In this document: one piece after another, positions 1 to 9,830 of the stretch
Layout of the letters: each line of letters starts with the position of its first letter
How positions within the stretch are numbered: the first letter of the stretch is position 1
DNA from: Pelodera strongyloides
Lineage: Eukaryota; Nematoda; Chromadorea; Rhabditida; Rhabditidae
Length of the DNA: 64,000 nt
Assembly: GCA_036852015.1 (NCBI GenBank)
Contig: JAANDG010000600.1
Coordinates: 1 to 64,000 of the forward strand
Direction: 5' to 3'
Translations under genes and position numbers: made by a program
Notes under the pieces: model-generated
Told to the model about the DNA's origin: nothing
Database searches by the model: none
What the model saw: the letters and a program-made list of their open reading frames with translations, nothing else

Positions 1-130
1 AATTAGCATACCTCGTGTCGAGATAACAGCCGGTTCTGAAACGCAATCTCGACATTGTATTCCCGTATAGTGTATGCAAACAACTGCGCGATATTCGAAT
101 TATATTCATTTGCATGTAAAATATGGGAAT
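1..130. mobile_element. Partial MITE, family R1
   Basis: This fragment matches the inner part of a repeat family seen many times in the window (called R1 here). It has the GATAACAGCCGGTT-like terminal part, then the typical internal words for 'tgcattcccgt' and 'tatgcaaa', and an ATTTGCAT octamer near 110. The right end is degraded. It lies where a GC hairpin would be expected upstream of the first satellite cassette. Confidence 0.55.
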
Positions 131-479
131 TAAAGTTGTCCAAGATACCAATGTACCGATCGAGAACACCCCCCTATAATCGAAATCTGCACAAAACGTA
201 ACGTAACGTAACGGGCGGTACATAGAAAAATGCATCTCCGATGTCTCTGATTCATGGCTACGAAATTGGAGCTCAATGAGATAAGCAAACGCGACCACTG
301 AGCAAAAATTCCACAGCGACTCCGCAGCGAGCTACAAGCGATTAAAGTGAGTTAGAGAACGACTAAAGATCACTGTGACTTCGAAGACGCAGAGTAAGCG
401 GCCAATATCGATCCGTCAATAGGAAAAGGAAGTCTAAGTTCCGTTTAGACTTTTAATATTTGGCAAAGTGCCAAAAAAA

Positions 480-668
480 ATGAAAATTGCTGATACCGTG
501 GTGTGGACTTCCTTTTCGGGACCCATGAACAATAAGATATCAAATTCCGAAAAAACTCCACTCGCGCGGTCCATATATGGAAATGTTTCTGGTGATGACG
601 TCATCAAAAACGAAAATCATCGGAATCGATCCGTTCAAAGTGCTAACATATTCAGTATGAAGAGATAG
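480..668 (+). CDS. Leader ORF of cassette 1, unknown protein
   Basis: A short ORF begins MKIADTVVWTSFSGPM and follows a run of A after GTGCC. The same ORF occurs in cassette 2 at 6600 with a few substitutions and the same frame over about 60 codons. That is more conserved than the bases just upstream and suggests either recent duplication or coding constraint. Inside it at DNA level are CCATATATGG (a CArG-like palindrome, about 570-579) and GATGACGTCATC (about 594-605). It is not a family I recognise. It may be only a transcribed leader and not a protein. Confidence 0.25.
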   Translation: MKIADTVVWTSFSGPMNNKISNSEKTPLARSIYGNVSGDDVIKNENHRNRSVQSANIFSMKR

Positions 669-2010
669 GTTCAGAGTGAGATTCATCTTCTCGCTTCAGC
701 AATGATCAAATCTATTACGTCAAAATAAGTCGCGTGTAAACTTCATCGTAGCGCCAAAGTAATGATGCAATGAAGTTCAATGCTGATGAAATACGCGCAT
801 TTAACTTAGACGACAACATGTCTTCTGCTTCAAATCTATGACGTCAAAACAAGTCGACGTGCAAATTCATTGTAGCACCAGAGTAATGATCAAATGAGTT
901 CAATGCTGATGATAGAGCGCATTTGACTTAGACGGCAACATGCTTCTGCTTCAGAACATGACGTTAAAATTAAGTCGACGTGTAAACTTCATCGTAGCGC
1001 CAACTAATGTGATGAAGACAGCTTGCTAGGCGCGCATTCGCTCATAATCTTTCTGTTCAAATCATGACGTCAAACTTCATTTATTCACCAGAGTAATGAT
1101 GCAAATGAGTTCAATGCTGATGATAGACGCGCATTTGACTTAGGACGGGCAACATGCCTTTGCTTAGAATCTATGACGTAAAAATAAGTTGACGTGCAAA
1201 CTTCATCGTAGCGCCAAAGTAATGGTGCAAAGAAGTTCAATGATGATGAAAGACGCGCATTGACTTAGAAGGGGCAACATGCCTCTGCTTAGAATCTATG
1301 ACGTCAAAAATAAGTCGACGTGCAAACTTCCGTAGCGCCAAAGTAATGATGCAATGATGTTCAATGCTGATGATAGACGCTCATTGACTTAGCGGCAAAC
1401 ATGCTCTGCTTCAGAAACTATGACGTCAAAAATAAGTCGACGTGCAAACTTCATCGTAGCGCCAAAGTAATGATGCAAATGATGTTCAATGCTGATGATA
1501 GATTAACGGGCAACATGCCTTCTGCTTCAGAATCTATGACGTCAAATAAGTCGACGTGCAAACTTCATCGTAGCACAAGAGTAATGATGCAAATGAAGTG
1601 CAATGCTGATGAAAGACGCGCATTTAACTTGGCCCGGCAATGCGACTTCTGCTTCAGAAGCTATGACGTCAAAAATAAGTCGATGTGCACACTTCATCGT
1701 AGCGCCAAAGTAATGATGCAAATGATGTTCAATGCTGATAATAGACGCTCACTTGACTTAGACGGGCAACATGCCTTCTGCTTCAGAATCTATGACGTCA
1801 AAAATAAGTCGACGTGCAAACTGCATCGTAGCGCCAAAGTAATGATGCAAATGATGTTCAATGCTGATGATAGACGCTCGCTTGACTTAGACGGGCAACA
1901 TGCCTTCTGCTTCAGAATCTATGACGTCAAAAATAAGTCGACGTGCAAACTTCATCGTAGCACAAGAGTAATGATGCAAATGAAGTTCAATGCTGATGAA
2001 AGACGCGTAT

Positions 2011-2440
2011 TTAAAGGAAGGCAGTCACTTCAAAATCAACTTTTTTATTCGATTTTTATTAGATGCAAGCAGATTTATAAAACAATATGCAGCCCATAAA
2101 AATCCACATAAAATGGAACTCAGGGAGAGAAATCAATGAGAATGAGTTTTGATAAATGACCGACGCCGGTGCATTATGCAATTGCCAGGGGTACTTGGAG
2201 AGTGAACAGCCTGCAGTGTTACACCTGGCGCGTGGTTTATCACTGCAGGGTATTTATTATGAAACTCTATACGGGCAATTATAAACTACGGTATATAAGT
2301 AAAAGTCATAAACAGGGATTTCTCTCCCTGAGTTCGTTTTGCCGTACTTTGGCGCTGGAATCGTCGTTTTCTTCACATACTTGAACAATTAATGAAAAGC
2401 GAATAAAAAATACGAATTTGTAGTGACTGCGATCCTTTAA
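2011..2440. mobile_element. MITE inserted in the satellite, with empty-site evidence
   Basis: A 430-bp segment interrupts a satellite unit exactly at its ATTTAACTTGG stretch. It starts TTAAAGGAAGGCAGTCACTT and ends with AGTGACTGCGATCCTTTAA. The ends are inverted repeats of roughly 30 bp (GCAGTCACT followed by an AT-rich TTTTATTCG part on both sides). Removing the segment together with one TTAA restores a normal unit. No transposase ORF is present. Confidence 0.75.
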
Positions 2441-3465
2441 CTTGGCCCGGCAATGCGACTTCTGCTTCAGAATTTATGACGTCAAAAATAAGTCGACGTG
2501 CAAACTTCATTGTAGCACCAGAGTAATGATGCAAATGAAGTTCAATGCTGATGAAAGACGCGCATTTAACTTGGCCCGGCAATGCGACTTCTGCTTCAGA
2601 ATCTATGACGTCAAAAATAAGTCGACGTGCAAACTTCATCGTAGCACAAAGTAATGATGCAAATGAAGTTCAATGCTGATGAAAGACGCGCATTTAACTT
2701 GGCCCGGCAATGCGACTTCTGCTTCAGAAGCTATGACGTCAAAAATAAGTCGATGTGCACACTTCATCGTAGCGCCAAAGCAATGATGCAAATGATGTTC
2801 AATGCTGATGATAGACGCTCACTTGACTTAGACGGGCAACATGCCTTCTGCTTCAGAATCTATGACATCAAAAATAAGTCGACGTGCAAACTTCATCGTA
2901 GCACAAGAGTAATGATGCAAATGAAGTTCAATGCTGATGAAAGACGCGTATTTAACTTGGCCCGGCAATGCGACTTCTGCTTCAGAATTTATGACGTCAA
3001 AAATAAGTCGACGTGCAAACTTCATTGTAGCACCAGAGTAATGATGCAAATGAAGTTCAATGCTGATGAAAGACGCGCATTTAACTTGGCCGGGCAATGC
3101 GACTTCTGCTTCAGAATCTATGACGTCAAAAATAAGTCAACGTGCAAACTTCATCGTAGCACCAGAGTAATGATGCAAATGAAGTTCAATGCTGATGAAA
3201 GACGCGCATTTAACTTAGACCGGCAACGCGACTTCTGTTCAGAAGCTATGACATCAAAAATAAGTCGATGTGCACACTTCATCGTAGCGTCAAAGTAATG
3301 ATGCAAATGAAGTTCAATGCTGATGATAGACGCGCATTTAACTTACTAAGACTGGCAACGCGACTTCGGCTCCATAATCTGTGATGTCAAAACTAAGTCG
3401 ACGTGCAAATTTCCTCGTAGCGCAAAAGTAACGGTGCAAATGGAGTTCAAATTTAAAGCATAGTG

Positions 3466-3516
3466 AACGTTGGGCGAGCGAAGGCGGGCCGAAGGCCCGC
3501 CGAGCGAGCTAACGTT
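3466..3516. repeat. Type B GC hairpin, copy 1
   Basis: AACGTT flanks both sides of a stem GGCGGGCC-gaa-GGCCCGCC (3483-3501). GA-containing steps lie outside the stem, and AGCGA / GAGCGAGCT extend it. It follows a conserved CAAATTTAAAGCATAGTG sequence. It may act as a transcript end or a chromatin element; no function is shown. Confidence 0.8.
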
Positions 3517-4294
3517 TAGAATCCGAAGCTCTAAGTCAAAATTCCACACGGGCAACAGGTCTTGCTTCAAAAGCATGACGTCAAAATAAGTCGACGTTCA
3601 AACTTCGTCGTAGCGACAAAGCAATGCTTCAAATCAACTTCAATGATGATGTCACAAGCGCATTTGAGTTAGACAGGCACATGCCTTCTGCTTCAGAAGC
3701 TACGACGTCAAAAATAAGTCGACGTGCAAACTTCATCGTAGCACCAGAGTAATGATGCAAATGAAGTTCAATGCTGATGAAAGACGCGCATTTAACTTAG
3801 ACCGGCAACGCGACTTCTGCTTCAGAAGCTATGACGTTAAAAATAAGTCGATGTGCACACTTCATCGTAGCACCAGAGTAATGATGCAAATGAAGTTCAA
3901 TGCTGATGAAAGACGCGCATTTAACTTGGCCCGGCAATGCGACTTCTGCTTCAGAATTTATGACGTCAAAAATAAGTCGACGTGCAAACTTCATCGTAGC
4001 AAAGAGTAATGATGCAAATGAAGTTCAATGCTGATGAAAGACGCGCATTTAACTTAGACGGCAACGCGACTTCTGCTTCAGAAGCTTGACGTTAAAATAA
4101 GTCGATGTGCACACTTCATCGTAGCGTCAAGTAATGATGCAAATGAAGTTCAATGCTGATGATAGACGCGCATTTAACTTGACCGGCAACGCGACTTCGC
4201 TCCATAATCTGTGATGTCAAAACTAAGTCGACGTGCAAATTTCTCGTAGCGCAAAAGTAACGGTGCAAACGGAGTTCAAATTTAAAGCATAGTG

Positions 4295-4342
4295 AACGTG
4301 GGGCGAGCGAAGGCGGGCTGAAGGCCCGCCGAGCGCTAACGT
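4295..4342. repeat. Type B GC hairpin, copy 2
   Basis: Same element as at 3466, slightly decayed: the left stem reads GGCGGGCT, the AACGTT on the left is AACGTG, and a few flanking bases are missing on the right. Confidence 0.75.
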
Positions 4343-4887
4343 TTAGAAATCCGAAGCTCTATCAAAATCTTCACACGGGCAACAGGTCTTCTGCTTCAAA
4401 AGCATGACGTCAAAAATAAGTCGACGTTCAAACTTCGTCGTAGCGACAAAGCAATGCTTTCAAATCAACTTCAATGATGATGTCACAAGCGCATTTGAGT
4501 TAGACAGGCCACATGCCTTCTGCTTTCTGCTTCAGAAGCTACGACGTGAAAAATAAGTCGACGTGCAAACTTCATCGTAGCACCAGAGTAATGATGCAAA
4601 TGAAGTTCAATGCTGATGAAAGACGCGCATTTAACTTAGACCGGCAACGCGACTTCTGCTTCAGAAGCTATGACGTTAAAAATAAGTCGATGTGCACACT
4701 TCATCGTAGCGTCAAAGTAATGATGCAAATGAAGTTCAATGCTGATGATAGACGCGCATTTAACTTACTAAGACCGGCAACGCGACTTCGGCTCCATAAT
4801 CTGTGATGTCAAAACTAAGTCGACGTGCAAATTTCCTCGTAGCGCAAAAGTAACGGTGCAAACGGAGTTCAAATTTAAAGCATAGTG

Positions 4888-4938
4888 AACGTTGGGCGAG
4901 CGAAGGCGGGCCGAAGGCCCGCCGAGCGAGCTAACGTT
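4888..4938. repeat. Type B GC hairpin, copy 3
   Basis: Full copy with AACGTT on both flanks and the GGCGGGCC-gaa-GGCCCGCC stem. The sequence around it repeats that of copy 2, consistent with a duplicated higher-order block. Confidence 0.8.
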
Positions 4939-5739
4939 TAGAAATCCGAAGCTCTATCAAAATCTCCACACGGGCAACAGGTCTTCTGCTTCAAAAGCAT
5001 GACGTCAAAAATAAGTCGACGTTCAAACTTCGTCGTAGCGACAAAGCAATGCTTCAAATCAACTTCAATGATGATGTCACAAGCGCATTTGAGTTAGACA
5101 GGCCACATGCCTTCTGCTTTCTGCTTCAGAAGCTACGACGTCAAAAATAAGTCGACGTGCAAACTTCATCGTAGCACCAGAGTAATGATGCAAATCAAGT
5201 TCAATGCTGATGAAAGACGCGCATTTAACTTAGACCGGCAACGCGACTTCTGCTTCAGAAGCTATGACGTTAAAAATAAGTCGATGTGCACACTTCATCG
5301 TAGCACCAGAGTAATGATGCAAATGAAGTTCAATGCTGATGAAAGACGCGCATTTAACTTGGCCCGGCAATGCGACTTCTGCTTCAGAATTTATGACGTC
5401 AAAAATAAGTCGACGTGCAAACTTCATCGTAGCACCAGAGTAATGATGCAAATGAAGTTCAATGCTGATGAAAGACGCGCATTTAACTTAGACCGGCAAC
5501 GCGACTTCTGCTTCAGAAGCTATGACGTTAAAAATAAGTCGATGTGCACACTTCATCGTAGCGTCAAAGTAATGATGCAAATGAAGTTCAATGCTGATGA
5601 TAGACGCGCATTTAACTTACTAAGACCGGCAACGCGACTTCGGCTCCATAATCTGTGATGTCAAAACTAAGTCGACGTGCAAATTTCCTCGTAGCGCAAA
5701 AGTAACGGTGAAAACGGAGTTCAAATTTAAAGCATAGTG

Positions 5740-5789
5740 AACGTTGGGCGAGCGAAGGCGGGCCGAAGGCCCGCCGAGCGAGCTAACGT
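5740..5789. repeat. Type B GC hairpin, copy 4
   Basis: Full stem as in copy 3. The right flank passes directly into GTCGACGTTCAAAC, so about 80 bp seen after the other copies is deleted here, probably by recombination between the two AACGT words. Confidence 0.8.
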
Positions 5790-6261
5790 CGACGTTCAAA
5801 CTTCGTCGTAGCGACAAAGCAATGCTTCAAATCAACTTCAATGATGATGTCACAAGCGCATTTGAGTTAGACAGGCCACATGCCTTCTGCTTTCTGCTTC
5901 AGAAGCTACGACGTGAAAAATAAGTCGACGTGCAATCTTCGCCGTAGATCGATTCTGATGATGCAAAGGACAGAATCGGCTATATCAAAAATAAGTCGAT
6001 GTGCAAATTTCAGCAAATTTCAAATTGCAACCATTCTGATGATGCAAATGAAGTTCACTCATGATGTCAGACGCGCATTTGTCTTATATATGCAGAATCG
6101 CTTCTGCTTCAGAATCGGCGACGTCAAAAATAAATCGACGTGCAAAATGCAGATGCACGAAACAGCAATGCTGATAGCAGGCGTACATTGGACGCAGAAA
6201 AAAATGTAAGAATGCGCAAAAATATAAGACTTACGTGAAAGCTCAAGTAAAAGCTAACATG

Positions 6262-6300
6262 CTAGAGCGAGGCGCGCGCGCAGCGCGCGCCGAGCTCTGT
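6262..6300. repeat. Type A GC hairpin at end of cassette 1
   Basis: An inverted repeat made of CTAGAGC, GA, GGCGCGCGC, a 3-base loop, GCGCGCGCC, GA, then GCTCTG. The two GA steps face each other as tandem G-A mismatches. It lies about 15 bp upstream of the CCCCCTATAAAAAAAG TATA-like start of cassette 2, so it could be an end signal for one unit or an upstream element of the next. Confidence 0.85.
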
Positions 6301-6599
6301 CTAAGCACCCCCTATAAAAAAAGTTTGCCGTTTCGCGTAACGGTAACGGGCGGAACATAGGAAAATGCATCTCCGATTTCTCTGATTCATGGCTACGAAA
6401 TTAGAGCTCAATGAGATAAGCAAACGCGAACACTGAGGAAAAATTCCACAGCGACTCCGCAGCGAGCTATAAGCGTTCGAAGTGAGTTAGAGAACGACTA
6501 AAGAGCACGACGACTACGACGACCAATATCGATCCGTCTACCGGAAAAGGAAATCTAATTTCCGTTTAGACTTTTGATATTTGGCAAAGTGCCAAAAAA

Positions 6600-6839
6600 A
6601 TGAAAATAGCTGATACCGTGGTGTGGACTTCCCTTTCGGGACCCATGAACAAAACGATATCAAATTCCAGAAAAGCTCCACTCGCGCGCTCCATATATGG
6701 AAATGTTTCTGGTGATGACGTCATCAAAAATGAAAATCATCGGAATCGATCCGTTCCAAGTGCTAACGTATTCAGTGTAAGAGACAAGTTCAGAAGTGAG
6801 GTTCATTCGCCTGCTTCTGCGCTGCTTGAGAATCTATGA
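6600..6839 (+). CDS. Leader ORF of cassette 2, unknown protein
   Basis: Second copy of the leader ORF seen at 480, starting MKIADTVVWTSLSGPM. It runs into the satellite at its end in a different frame from the 43-residue repeat ORF. A GTAAGAG step at 6777 and the TTCTGCTTCAG steps in the satellite could allow a splice that joins the two, but this is inference. CCATATATGG (6692-6701) and GATGACGTCATC (6715-6726) are conserved with the first copy. Confidence 0.25.
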   Translation: MKIADTVVWTSLSGPMNKTISNSRKAPLARSIYGNVSGDDVIKNENHRNRSVPSANVFSVRDKFRSEVHSPASALLENL

Positions 6840-7965
6840 CGTCAAAAATAAGTCGACGTGCAAACTTCGTCGTAGCGACAAAGTAATGCTGCAAGTCAAC
6901 ATCAATGATGGTGTTAGACGGGCATTTGACTTAGACGGGCAACATGTCTTCTGCTTCAGAAGCAATGACGTGAAAAGTAAGTCGACGTGCAAACTTCATC
7001 GTAGCGACAAAGTAATGCTGCAAATCAATTTCAATGATGGTGTCAGACGGGCATTTGACTTAGACGGGCAACATGTCTTCTGCTTCAGAATCTATGACGT
7101 CAAAAGTAAGTCGACGTGCAAACTTCATCGTAGCGACAAAGTAATGCTGCAAATCAATTTCAATGATGGTGTCAGACGGGCATTTGACTTAGACGGGCAA
7201 CATGTCTTCTGCTTCAGAAGCTGTGACGTCATAAAGAAGTCGACGTGCAAACTTTGCCGTAGCGACAAAGTAATGCTGCAAGTCAACATCAATGATGGTG
7301 TTAGACGGGCATTTGACTTAGACGGGCAACATGTCTTCTGCTTCAGAAGCAATGACGTCAAAAGTAAGTCGACGTGCAAACTTCATTGTAGCGACAAAGT
7401 AATGCTGCAAATCAATTTCAATGATGGTGTCAGACGGGCATTTGACTTAGACGGGCAACATGTCTTCTGCTTCAGAAGTTATGACGTCAAAAAGAAGTCG
7501 ACGTGCAAACTTCATCGTAGCGACAAAGTAATGATGCAAGTCAACATCAATGATGGTGTTAGACGGGCATTTGACTTAGACGGGCAACATGTCTTCTGCT
7601 TCAGAATCTATGACGTGAAAAGTAAGTCGACGTGCAAACTTCATTGTAGCGACAAAGTAATGCTGCAAATCAATATCAGTAATGATGTCAGACGCACAAT
7701 TGACTTAGACGGGCAACATGTCTTCTGCTTCAGGATATATGACGTCAAAAGTAAGTCGACGTGCAACCTTCATCGTAGCGACAAAGCAATGCTGCAAATC
7801 AATTTCAATGATGGTGTCAGACGGGCATTTGACTTAGACGGGCAACATGTCTTCTGCTTCAGAAGCTATGACGTCATAAAGAAGTCGACGTGCAAACTTC
7901 GCCGTAGCGACAAAGTAATGCTGCAAGTCAATACAGTGATGATGTCAGACGCACAATTGACTTAG
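6796..7965 (+). CDS. Open 43-residue repeat ORF in the satellite
   Basis: The 129-bp unit is a multiple of three, so a frame without stops can run through many units. Here it is open for 389 codons (about nine units). Each unit reads like FCFRIYDVKNKSTCKLH followed by a basic and acidic stretch ending in RRAFDLDG. Each unit keeps a C-F, a C-K-L-H and paired arginines. There is no known domain that I recognise; a C-x12-C-x2-H spacing is visible but one ligand is missing for a zinc finger. An open frame alone is weak evidence, because homogenised satellites keep whatever frame the founder unit had. Confidence 0.25.
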   Translation: MRFIRLLLRCLRIYDVKNKSTCKLRRSDKVMLQVNINDGVRRAFDLDGQHVFCFRSNDVKSKSTCKLHRSDKVMLQINFNDGVRRAFDLDGQHVFCFRIYDVKSKSTCKLHRSDKVMLQINFNDGVRRAFDLDGQHVFCFRSCDVIKKSTCKLCRSDKVMLQVNINDGVRRAFDLDGQHVFCFRSNDVKSKSTCKLHCSDKVMLQINFNDGVRRAFDLDGQHVFCFRSYDVKKKSTCKLHRSDKVMMQVNINDGVRRAFDLDGQHVFCFRIYDVKSKSTCKLHCSDKVMLQINISNDVRRTIDLDGQHVFCFRIYDVKSKSTCNLHRSDKAMLQINFNDGVRRAFDLDGQHVFCFRSYDVIKKSTCKLRRSDKVMLQVNTVMMSDAQLT

Positions 7966-8181
7966 ACGGGCAACATGTCTTCTGCTTCAGAATCTATGAC
8001 GTCAAAAGTAAGTCGACGTGCAAACTTCGCCGTAGCGACAAAGTGATGTCAACTTCATGGATGATATGAGACGCGCATTTGAGTTAGACGGGCATTATTT
8101 GCGTGAAAGCTCGAGTAAAATGTAGAAAAATTCAAAATTCAAGAATGTCTTCAGCAAAGGCCTTAAGTAAAAAGATAACTG

Positions 8182-8220
8182 CTAGAGCGAGGCGCGCGCG
8201 AAGCGCGCGCCGAGCTCTAG
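8182..8220. repeat. Type A GC hairpin at end of cassette 2
   Basis: A 39-base copy with complete CTAGAGC and GCTCTAG arms, GGCGCGCGC/GCGCGCGCC stem, loop gaa and the facing GA steps. Confidence 0.9.
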
Positions 8221-9188
8221 TCTAAGCACCCCCTATAAAAAAAGATTGCCATTCGCGTCACGTAACGGTAACGCTCCAAAAGTGCATCGCCAAACGAAAA
8301 AGTAATCCTATGAAAAATTAGAGCTCAATGAGATAAGCAAACGCGAACATTGTGTCGAGTGTCCCCGGCGATCCCGAAGCGAGATATAAGCAAAAGTCGC
8401 GTGTTAGAGAACGACTAAATAGCACTGCGACTGATAAGACGCAGAGTAGACGGCCAGTATCGATCGCACTATTGCGCAATAAAAATAGGCCAGCCTAACC
8501 TCAAACTTGGGTAATTAAACCGCAGCTGGCAAAGAACAGGGAGAAATTGTCCGCATAAATAGAAATGATGCGGTGGATCAATTTGATACGCAAAGTGATC
8601 GTTCTTTGACATTGAAGGTACTATGATCGTCAAAATTAAGTCAAAATTTAAAATTCACCGTAGATCAAGTCTAATGATGTAAATCTACTTCAATGATGAT
8701 GTGAGACGCGCATTTGACTTAGACGGGCAACATGTCTTCTGCTTCAGAATCTATGACGTCAAAAATAAGTCGACGTTCAAACTTCACCGTAGCGACATAG
8801 TAATGCTGCAAATCAACTTCAATGATGATGTCAGACGCGCATTTGACTTAGACGGGCAACATGTCTTCTGCTTCAGAATCTATGACGTCAAAAATAAGTC
8901 GACGTGCAAACTTCACCGTATTGATATAGTAATGCTGCAAATCAACTTCAATGATGATGTCAGGCGCGCATTCGACTCAGACGGGCAAAACCGTTCTGCT
9001 TCAGAATCTATGACGTCAAAAATAAGTCGCCGTGCAAACTTCACCGTAGCGACATAGTAATGCTGCCAAATCAACTTCAGTGATGATGTCAGACGCGCAT
9101 TCGACTCAGACGGGCAAACCTTTTCTGCTTCAGAATCTACGACGTCAAAAATAAGGCGACGTGCAAATTTCACCGTAGTGATATATTA

Positions 9189-9830
9189 ATGCTGCAAATC
9201 AACTTCAATGATGATGTCAGACGCGCATTTGACTTAGGCGGGCAACATGTCTTCTGCTTCAGAATATATGACGTCAAAAATAAGTCGACGTGCAAACTTC
9301 ACCGTAGCGACATAGTAATGCTGCAAATCAACTTCAATGATGATGTCAGACGCGCATTCGACTCAGACGGGCAATACCGTTTCTGCTTCAGAATCTATGA
9401 CGTCAAAAATAAGTCGACGTGCAAACTTCACCGTAGCGACATAGTAATGCTGCAAATCAACTTCAATGATGACGTCAGACGCGCATTTGACTTAGACGGG
9501 CAACATGTCTTCTGCTTCAGAATCTATGACGTCAAAAATAAGTCGACGTGCAAACTTCACCGTAGCGACATAGTAATGCTGCAAATCAACTTCAATGATG
9601 ACGTCAGACGCGCATTTGACTTAGACGGGCAACATGTCTTCTGCTTCAGAATCTATGACGTCAAAAATAAGTCGACGTGCAAACTTCACCGTAGCGACAT
9701 AGTAATGCTGCAAATCAACTTCAATGATGATGTCAGACGCGCATTTGACTTAGACGGGCAAATGTCTTCTGCTTCAGAATCTATGACGTCAAAAATAAGT
9801 CGACGTGCAAACTTCACCGTAGCGACATAG
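9189..9830 (+). CDS. 43-residue repeat ORF in cassette 3
   Basis: 213 codons, about five near-identical 43-residue units. It is broken from the next open stretch (9833-10330) by a single missing base in CGGGCAAATGTC near 9758 and a stop after the next CATAG. The break makes a real long protein doubtful unless it is a sequencing error. Confidence 0.2.
   Translation: MLQINFNDDVRRAFDLGGQHVFCFRIYDVKNKSTCKLHRSDIVMLQINFNDDVRRAFDSDGQYRFCFRIYDVKNKSTCKLHRSDIVMLQINFNDDVRRAFDLDGQHVFCFRIYDVKNKSTCKLHRSDIVMLQINFNDDVRRAFDLDGQHVFCFRIYDVKNKSTCKLHRSDIVMLQINFNDDVRRAFDLDGQMSSASESMTSKISRRANFTVAT

Larger units (their letters stand above)
160..6300 (+). repeat. Satellite cassette 1 (leader, 129-bp array, GC hairpins)
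   Basis: The cassette starts with a TATA-like CCCCCCTATAATCG near 168 and a leader that is shared with cassette 2 (to about 680). From about 690 to 6,200 it is an array of 129-bp units. Typical unit words are CTTCTGCTTCAGAATC, TATGACGTCAAAAATAAG and GTCGACGTGCAAACTTC. Units between 690 and 1,450 have many single-base deletions. Units after 1,600 are cleaner and read open for several copies (1401-2099, 2654-3298, 5107-5658, 5880-6209). A block of about 600-780 bp that ends with a second type of GC hairpin recurs in the second half of the cassette, which is higher-order repeat structure. The array may be transcribed, but I see no known protein family in it. Confidence 0.85.
6301..8220 (+). repeat. 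Satellite cassette 2
   Basis: TATA-like CACCCCCTATAAAAAAAG at about 6307, leader to about 6,830, then about nine 129-bp units (6,835-8,060), a decayed tail, and a type A hairpin. Units here carry AAAGTAAGTCGACG where the other cassettes have AAATAAGTCGACG. Sequence quality and reading frame are much better than in cassette 1: one frame stays open from 6796 to 7965. Confidence 0.85.
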
